Shown here: one piece after another, positions 58,192-64,000 of the stretch
How the letters are laid out: every line of letters starts with the position of its first letter
How positions within the stretch are numbered: the stretch's first letter is position 1
Source of the DNA: Nemophila menziesii
Taxonomy: Eukaryota; Streptophyta; Magnoliopsida; Boraginales; Hydrophyllaceae
Direction: 5' to 3'
Length of the DNA: 64,000 bases
Assembly (NCBI GenBank): GCA_029959085.1
Contig: JARWIR010000008.1
Location: 4,526,001-4,590,000, forward strand
Notes under the pieces: generated by a model
The model's input: only the letters and a program-made list of their open reading frames with translations
Told to the model about the DNA's origin: nothing
Database searches by the model: none
Translations under genes and position numbers: made by a program

Positions 58192-61100
58192 CTAATTGGA
58201 CTCATCCACATCATCAACTATTACAGGTTCATCGTCACTATCAAGATAAATAGTATCATCGTCTGTCTCGTACTCGCCTAGTGTGTCATCAAATTCATCA
58301 CCATCATCATCATCGGCGGAAATAACGGGTTCCGGTACAAGGTTAAAAATCGAAAGATCTATCTCTATCCCTTGTCCAATACTCAACTCAAACAATGGGT
58401 TTTCCGAAGCCAATGTCATATCAGCCAACTGAATATCGATCGGATCTGGACCAATAGAAATCGACTCGGCACTAAATGATTCTGGACTCCATCTGTGACG
58501 GTCGTTCACTTCCCGAACAACTTTCCAACCTTTAGCGTAAATTTGATTAATGTAGAAGACCTTTTTTGCTTGAGTTGCTAAGATGAATGGTTCCTCAGTA
58601 CACCAGAAAGAATTTGTGTTGATCATTGTTGCGCTGTGTTCTGTTTTACTCAGTTTCTTTTTTTTTATCCGTGTTATACCACTTACACTCAAACAACACA
58701 ACTGAATAACCACGAGTGAATTCAACCTCAATAATCTTGACCAACTCACCATAAAAAGTATCTACCCATGTGACGATACAAAATATTTAAATTAAATAAA
58801 AATAACCGACTAAAAAGATATTAATGAAAGAGAACACAAGTAACCAACCTGTGATAGTTAAAACTCCGTAATCTTGAGTAACTCTCTTTTCACCCTTCTC
58901 ACGCGTTACCTATTTGACCTTGTTCACAACAAAAGAGTCATACGTATACACGACACTATTCGACACGCTGGACAATGAAATCAACTCTTCGGTAGCAAGG
59001 GGATTACCTTCATTTTTCGTTATACCAACCTACACAAAAATTCAATGGTTAGTTTATTTGAATTCTTTTTATATGTTAGACTTTTATACCTGTTTCATAA
59101 ACCATCGACAAAAATTCTCGCGGTTTTTTTGCTCTCTTCCAACAGACAGAAGCGAAGACTTATGTTGCCTAAAGTAAAAAAATAGTGTTTATTAAAAATA
59201 ACAGCATATTTAAATAAATAATTTTAATTAAAATACTTATATCATGTAGTGCTGGATCTCCTCGCAGTTATGAAGGACGTACGAATCGATGTTTTCCTTC
59301 ACTTTAAAGTCTGACAAAACTTCTTCTTCCCGATCGGCTTGCACTGACTATTAAACACTTATATTTCCTTGCTTTCGGGAATCGTATCACCGTATCTGCC
59401 CGGATTGTTGAACTTTGTACTTTCTTCCCGTAGGTAACGAGATATGAAGGTCAAAGTTTCCTCTACAGCGTATCCCACTGCGATCGAACCCTCTGGTCTG
59501 GCTGGATTCCGAATATATTCTTTTATCTTCTTCAAGTACCTCGCGAATGGGTACAACCAACGCATCTGGACCGGGCCTCCTAAACAACATTCCTCATACA
59601 AGTGCACAACCAGGTGGATCATAATATCAGAAAAAAGTGGAGGAAAGATCATCTCCAACTTGCACATAAGCTCGATTACCTTAAACATTCCCGAATCTAA
59701 TTCCTTTTTACTCAAGTTCTTCTTACAAACATTTCTGAATACGTTACACAACCCAATGATCAGATAACTAATGGATTTGTTGATGATCAAGCCTGGAATA
59801 CTAGCCACAATTAAATACTGCATAAGAACATGACAGTCATGGGACTTCATACCGATAGTCTAACCTGTGTCACCCTGAATGTTGTTTCGCAAGCTGGAAG
59901 CGAAACCATCTGGAAACTTTTTCTCCTTCAACCAGTCTAAAAAAATCACGTCGCTTATCGGTTGTCAACGCATACTTTGCACGGGGTAGAATGGTCTTAC
60001 CACGTGAATTCACTAATATTCACAAATCTGACCTAATATTCATTGCTTGCAAATTTTTCTTCGACTTCACGTTATCTTTGTTCATTTTCCCATCGAAACC
60101 AACAACTGTACCGAGGAGAGCATCACACACATTCTTCTTACAACGCATCACATCTATGTTATGTTTCAACAAGTTTTTCGACCAATAGGGTAAACAATAT
60201 AATATACTTTTTTTCTTCCAGTTTGACTCACGAGGGCCCGTTTTCTTCGCTACCTTGCCTCCGAAGTCCTTGTGTTTTCCGGGAAAGACAATCAGGAAGC
60301 CATCTAACTCTGTATGTATATCTGTGGTACTATGTTTCCTAGAGGGGGCCTATGATCGACTGCACTATACAAGGACGCATCTTTCCGAAAACGATGGGTC
60401 ATAGGCAACCCCTGTCTGTGATCAAAATACACAACTCCCTTATTAACCCGCACGGAAGTAGTATATACCATGCATTCAGGACAAGCTAAGTAGCCTTGAC
60501 CCGGCCATCCTGAGGTTTACGATCATGCCTGGTAATCATTCGTCGTGAACAACAAATACACCTTTATGACAAATTCTCCTTCATATGTGCATCCCATGTA
60601 ACTATCCCCCTACCCCACAACCTTTCCAACTCATCTGTAGCAGGACGGAGAAATACATCCATATCCTTTCCAGGGAAACAGGGTCCAGGTATCAAAAGAG
60701 TGAGCATAAACGTAGATTCTTTCATGCATAACCAAGGCGGAAAGTTGTAGAATGACAATATGATCGGCCACATACTATATGAGTTGTTTTGCATAGAAAA
60801 AGGACAAAATCCATCGATCCCCAAACCTAGTCGTACATTACGCGGTTTGCTAGAAAACTCGGATTCCTCTCGTCAAATCTTTTCCAGCTAAGACCATCAA
60901 CTGGATGACGCAACACATCTTTGTCGGTACTCTTTTTGGTATGGTGCCAAATCATATCTTTCGCGGTGTGCCTTGAAGCATACATTCTCTGTAACCTAGG
61001 CGCAATCGGAAAATAACGCAACTTCTTATGCGACACTTTCTTTCCCTTCTTCGGGTCCCACCTTGACTCTACATAAACTGGAGACTTCTCAAGGTTCTCA

Positions 61101-61768
61101 TACTCTTTATAATACAAAACACAATCGTTCAAACACGCGTCGATCAAGGTGTATCCCATGCCTAAACTTTTCAGCTTCCTGTTGCAATCCGCATATGACT
61201 CGGGTAAGTTATGAGGTTCAGGCAGAATACGACCCAACAATTGAAGAAGTTTGGTAAATGAGGTTTTTCGTCCACTTGTTCTTCACTTTCACGTGCATTA
61301 ACTTTGCAATGAAATCCAAAGAACTCATCTTCATACAACCAGGGTACGAATCTGTCTCCATTTCCTTGAACAGTGTGTCGAAAGAACCACGACCATTTCC
61401 ACTAACATTCACGTCAGCATCTCGGTGTCACCATAATACCCGCCAGTTTCAAACTTGGGCCCCAAATCATGAATTACATTACCCATAACGTTCTCTACGA
61501 TTGGTTCGTCGTAGGGAATTACAATTACTTCACCGTGTTTCGTCCAAACATCATACAATGAATCCATACCCCATTTAAAAAGATGAACTTGAACTTCTTC
61601 GATTGAAAATATTCGATTATTATAACAATGATTACATGGACAAAATATATTACCGACTCGATCCACTACTTTCCTCGCAAATCCAATAAACCCTAATATA
61701 CCATTAATGTATTCGATCGAAACCTTATTGTTTAATTTAATCAACCTCTTGTCTATTTGAGGGTTCAT
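58192..61768 (-). pseudogene. CACTA transposase, TNP2 type, with DUF4218 and DUF4216 regions
   Basis: This enzyme would cut and move the element. Order on the minus strand: transposase-associated domain (61768-61409: FIGFARKVVD, CPCNHCYNN, EVQVHLFKWGMDSLYDVW); YPGCMKMSSLDFIAKLMHVK (61412-61218); TNP2 core (61240-60827: LPESYADCNRKLKSLGMGYT, LRYFPIAPRLQRMYAS, HPVDGLSWKRFDERNPSF); FCPFSMQNNSYSMWPIILSF, LLIPGPCFPGKDMDVFLRPA and TWDAHMKENL (60824-60564); then broken, LPYWSKNLLKHNIDVM (about 60190). DUF4218 is at 59850-59359 (SHDCHVLMQYL, EECCLGGPVQMRWLYPFARY) and DUF4216 at 58752-58192 (FILATQAKKVFYINQIYAKG) with an acidic Asp-rich tail. The usual CPVC pair near 61090 is lost (KSPVYVESRW). There are several frameshifts and stops. 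Confidence 0.9.
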
Positions 61769-62390
61769 TATCTAAATTTCAATAAACCACTAGTTATTAT
61801 TTCAGATAATACAATTATAACAAATTAAAAAAATACACCTAAGTTATCACAATATTTCACTAAGGCCCCTAATTAATTATTCAAATAACAATATAGTCCC
61901 TAAAATCATAATCAATTATACAAATGCCCCTAGAAGTTCCAAATAAAACACAAAGTTATCCACATTAATTTTCCATACATATTAAAACACCTAACATTAT
62001 AATAAATCAAAAATCAAATTACAATAATAACAAAAAATTCAAAAAAAAACATTTATATAACAAAAAATTAACAATATATCACATACAAAACACTAAACAC
62101 TATTAATTGAACCTAAATCATACAAAATATAACCACATTTATACAAAATACACAAAATAGGAAAAAGAAATTAAGAAATTACCTAAAATTATTGAAAAAA
62201 ATTGCTTGAAAATGTGATCCAATGGAGTTATATGTGTTGGTGAAGCTATGTAATTGAGAGCCCAAAATTAATTTATGGTTTAAAGAAAAAAAATGGAAAA
62301 GTTTTAGGGTTTTTCTTGGAAATATTTGGTGTTTTTTTAGCTCTTGGTTCGCATAAATGGTCATCTGTCCGTCTTTAATACAACAAGAGC
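61769..62390. other. Leader and promoter region of the TNP2 gene
   Basis: AT-rich, no gene. It includes TTTAGGGTTTTTCTTGGAAA (62302-62321), similar in style to the region upstream of the internal motif cluster at 56820-56940. No further structure was recognised. Confidence 0.45.
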
Positions 62391-62637
62391 TTTAGCGAGA
62401 ACACGTGTTTCTCATAAAAGCTCTAGAAAGTCATCGCAAAAGATACTTACTAGCGACGACATAAAAGTCATCGCTAAAGATGGTATCTTTTGCGATGACT
62501 TCCAATGACTATTTTATTAATATTTGCGACGACTTTTTCGTCGCTAATGATGTTTCTCGCGAAAGACCCAGTCTTTAACGAGAACTTTCGTGTTCTCGCG
62601 AAAGCTTTTCTCGCGAGAAAGAACGCGTGTAGCACTG
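62391..62637. repeat. CACTA right subterminal motif zone
   Basis: Dense TTTAGCGAGAAC, AGCGACGACA, TCATCGCTAAAG and TCTCGCGAAAG motifs. It contains a perfect 18-base inverted repeat (62429-62446 with 62483-62500) enclosing two oppositely oriented motifs. It ends in CGCGTGTAGCACTG at 62637. Confidence 0.85.
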
Positions 62638-62640
62638 ATC

Positions 62641-63992
62641 AGTAGGTCCAAGAATTACCACTTGAATTCTTTGTCAGAATATTGGAAATTCAATATTAAC
62701 TATCATCGGAGATGGTTTTATAATCAACTTCCCTTATGAGCTGGCAATACATACACATTGACGAGGTAATAAAATCTGCTGGTTCTTTAGGGAATGTCCA
62801 AATGAGTACTCGAATATTCGTCGCATCATTGTTAATCCAGGGTGTCCAAGTCGCTATTTCTAGAGAATAAATATTTAGGGTCATAAAACTTCTGGTTCAT
62901 AACAATATTTGATTCCACACATCTTAGAGGTTCATAATATAACCCCGATGAGAAAATTGAGATTCCTTTTTTTCACTTGCTTCTAGCAAGAAAATTTCGA
63001 TGTAATGCAAAGATATTTTGTATTCCCTTCATTCTTAGTCTCTATATGAAAACATTAAGATATATGTCTTTGAAACTTAATAATTTTCTTTTATATTTAC
63101 TACAATACAGAACTTCTTTACTAATTTATTTATTCCTCATGGCAATATTATGTTTTCTGTTCTAAAACCCTCAATTACTTCAGTGGTACCGGAATTTGTA
63201 CAAATTTTTTTTATTTTCTTGTTTAATTTTTAAAAAATATTTTTTATCTTAAAGTATTGTATGTGTCGTTCCACTATCGACTAAACAAATATCTCTGTTG
63301 CTCATATCGACTTTACTCATAGCATTAATATTTTCCATTTTCAATGAAGAAAATAATTAATGTAAGAGGTATAATTATGAGAAGAAGAATAATTGTGATA
63401 ACACATAGTTAATTAGGTTTGATGCATTACAACGAGAACTTACTTAAATAAACTATATTTCAAGAAAAATTATTATTATGATAATTAAAATTTAAGTAAA
63501 GATAACATTCATCTAATCATTTTTATTAGCTTCGACCCCATTATTAGCGTCACCAACAACAAATTTAATCCCATCCATCTTCAATGGACTCACGTAGAAA
63601 ATCATCAATATTAAAAGGAGTAAAATCTATTTTTTATTATCAGCTTTGTTGTGGGAATTGTCACCTTTAACACTATTGTTAATATCAACAAAATTAGTTT
63701 CTATACCCTTACCATTAATATATTCTTGATAGAGATCAACCCAATATTTTGGTATACGGCAGATACGAGACCAATGCCCTTTCACCCCACACCTATAACA
63801 ACCATCATCATCATCATTTTTAGGGTTGTTATGATTCATACTTGTACCATTCTTTTGTCTTCCACCATTATTGTTGTTCCACTTTAAATTATTGTTTGGT
63901 CTATGTCCACGACCATAACTACGGTCAAGACTACAACCATGACCACAAACGTGTCCACGACCGTGACCTCTTCCAAAATTACTTATATTCAC
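62641..63992 (-). pseudogene. Ty1/copia gag, protease and pre-integrase relic (upstream half of the interrupted element)
   Basis: On the minus strand from the window edge: a Gly/Arg/His-rich gag C-terminus (GRGHGRGHVCGHG) with a complete zinc knuckle CYRCGVKGHWSRIC (CX2CX4HX4C, about 63755-63800), then PKYWVDLYQEY (63992-63627). The protease active site VDSGTTHTIL follows near 63256-63285, with Asp-Ser-Gly intact. The GAG-pre-integrase region is broken across frames (NQKFYDPKYLF, GHSLKNQQI-like and KGKLIIKPSP-like parts, 62700-62930) and ends at 62641, where the CACTA begins. It belongs with the integrase-RT part at 51900-53743. Only the zinc-knuckle segment is a sizeable open frame. Confidence 0.85.
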
Positions 63993-64000
63993 CTTTGGGA

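Larger units (their letters stand above)
53747..62637 (-). mobile_element. Complete CACTA (En/Spm-like) transposon, 8891 bp, defective
   Basis: Left end CACTACCGCACGCGAGG; the right end, read inward, is CAGTGCTACACGCG. These 23 bp termini match at 16 positions, and ATC is duplicated at 53744-53746 and 62638-62640. Inside on the minus strand are a TNP2-type transposase gene with DUF4218 and DUF4216 parts (61768-58192), a 40 bp minisatellite, an internal cluster of terminal-type motifs, and a Transposase_24 gene (56111-54381). Subterminal zones at both ends are rich in TCGTCGC and CGCGAAAG. It interrupts a copia integrase gene. Both genes have stops, so it is non-autonomous now. Confidence 0.92.

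Overview
This is plant nuclear DNA, most likely from a eudicot with a repeat-rich genome. The evidence is AT-rich sequence with long (TA)n tracts, plant-type LTR retrotransposons (a Ty3/gypsy element of Athila type primed by tRNA-Asp, and a Ty1/copia element), plant CACTA transposons with TNP2 and Transposase_24 genes, and DUF4283-type LINEs. The species cannot be named from the sequence. No intact host gene was found. Nearly every coding trace belongs to a transposable element and carries stops or frameshifts. Two relics do not: an R2R3-MYB gene fragment, and a small exon found three times that may come from a ribosomal protein eL20 gene.

Layout. Bases 1-1389 hold an old LTR-derived flank and a truncated gypsy LTR. 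Bases 1400-17920 (copy B1) are duplicated in direct orientation at about 41570-55810 (copy B2); a 3.5 kb part occurs a third time at 20920-24470 (copy C). Each B copy holds an exon relic, LTR debris, a LINE ORF1 relic, a copia pol relic on the minus strand and the left part of a CACTA transposon inserted in that copia. B1 also carries an internal 2.7 kb tandem duplication, and its CACTA breaks off at 17920. Bases 17921-20900 are unique and hold the MYB relic and LTR-like debris. Bases 24471-34870 are a full gypsy element on the minus strand, with a TCCAA target duplication, inserted in an older related LTR whose empty counterparts survive at three other places in the window. Bases 34871-36670 are duplicated pieces of that older LTR family. 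Bases 38161-39749 are the right end of a second CACTA family on the plus strand. Bases 40850-41515 are a LINE ORF2 relic. Bases 53747-62637 are a complete CACTA element (8891 bp, 3 bp target duplication ATC) sitting in the copia element, whose gag-protease half resumes at 62641 and runs off the window.

History read from the nesting. The copia inserted first and a CACTA inserted into its integrase region. This composite was then duplicated, since both copies share the same insertion site. The gypsy element entered one copy of the old LTR repeat after that repeat had multiplied. I saw no evidence of a novel host defence or metabolic system. The features I consider most unusual are an 82 bp near-perfect palindrome inside an internal cluster of CACTA terminal-type motifs, an accessory ORF with its own TATA box between integrase and 3' LTR of the gypsy element, a GC-rich array of ACCGG-palindromes in the same element, and the MYB relic beside a broken CACTA end.
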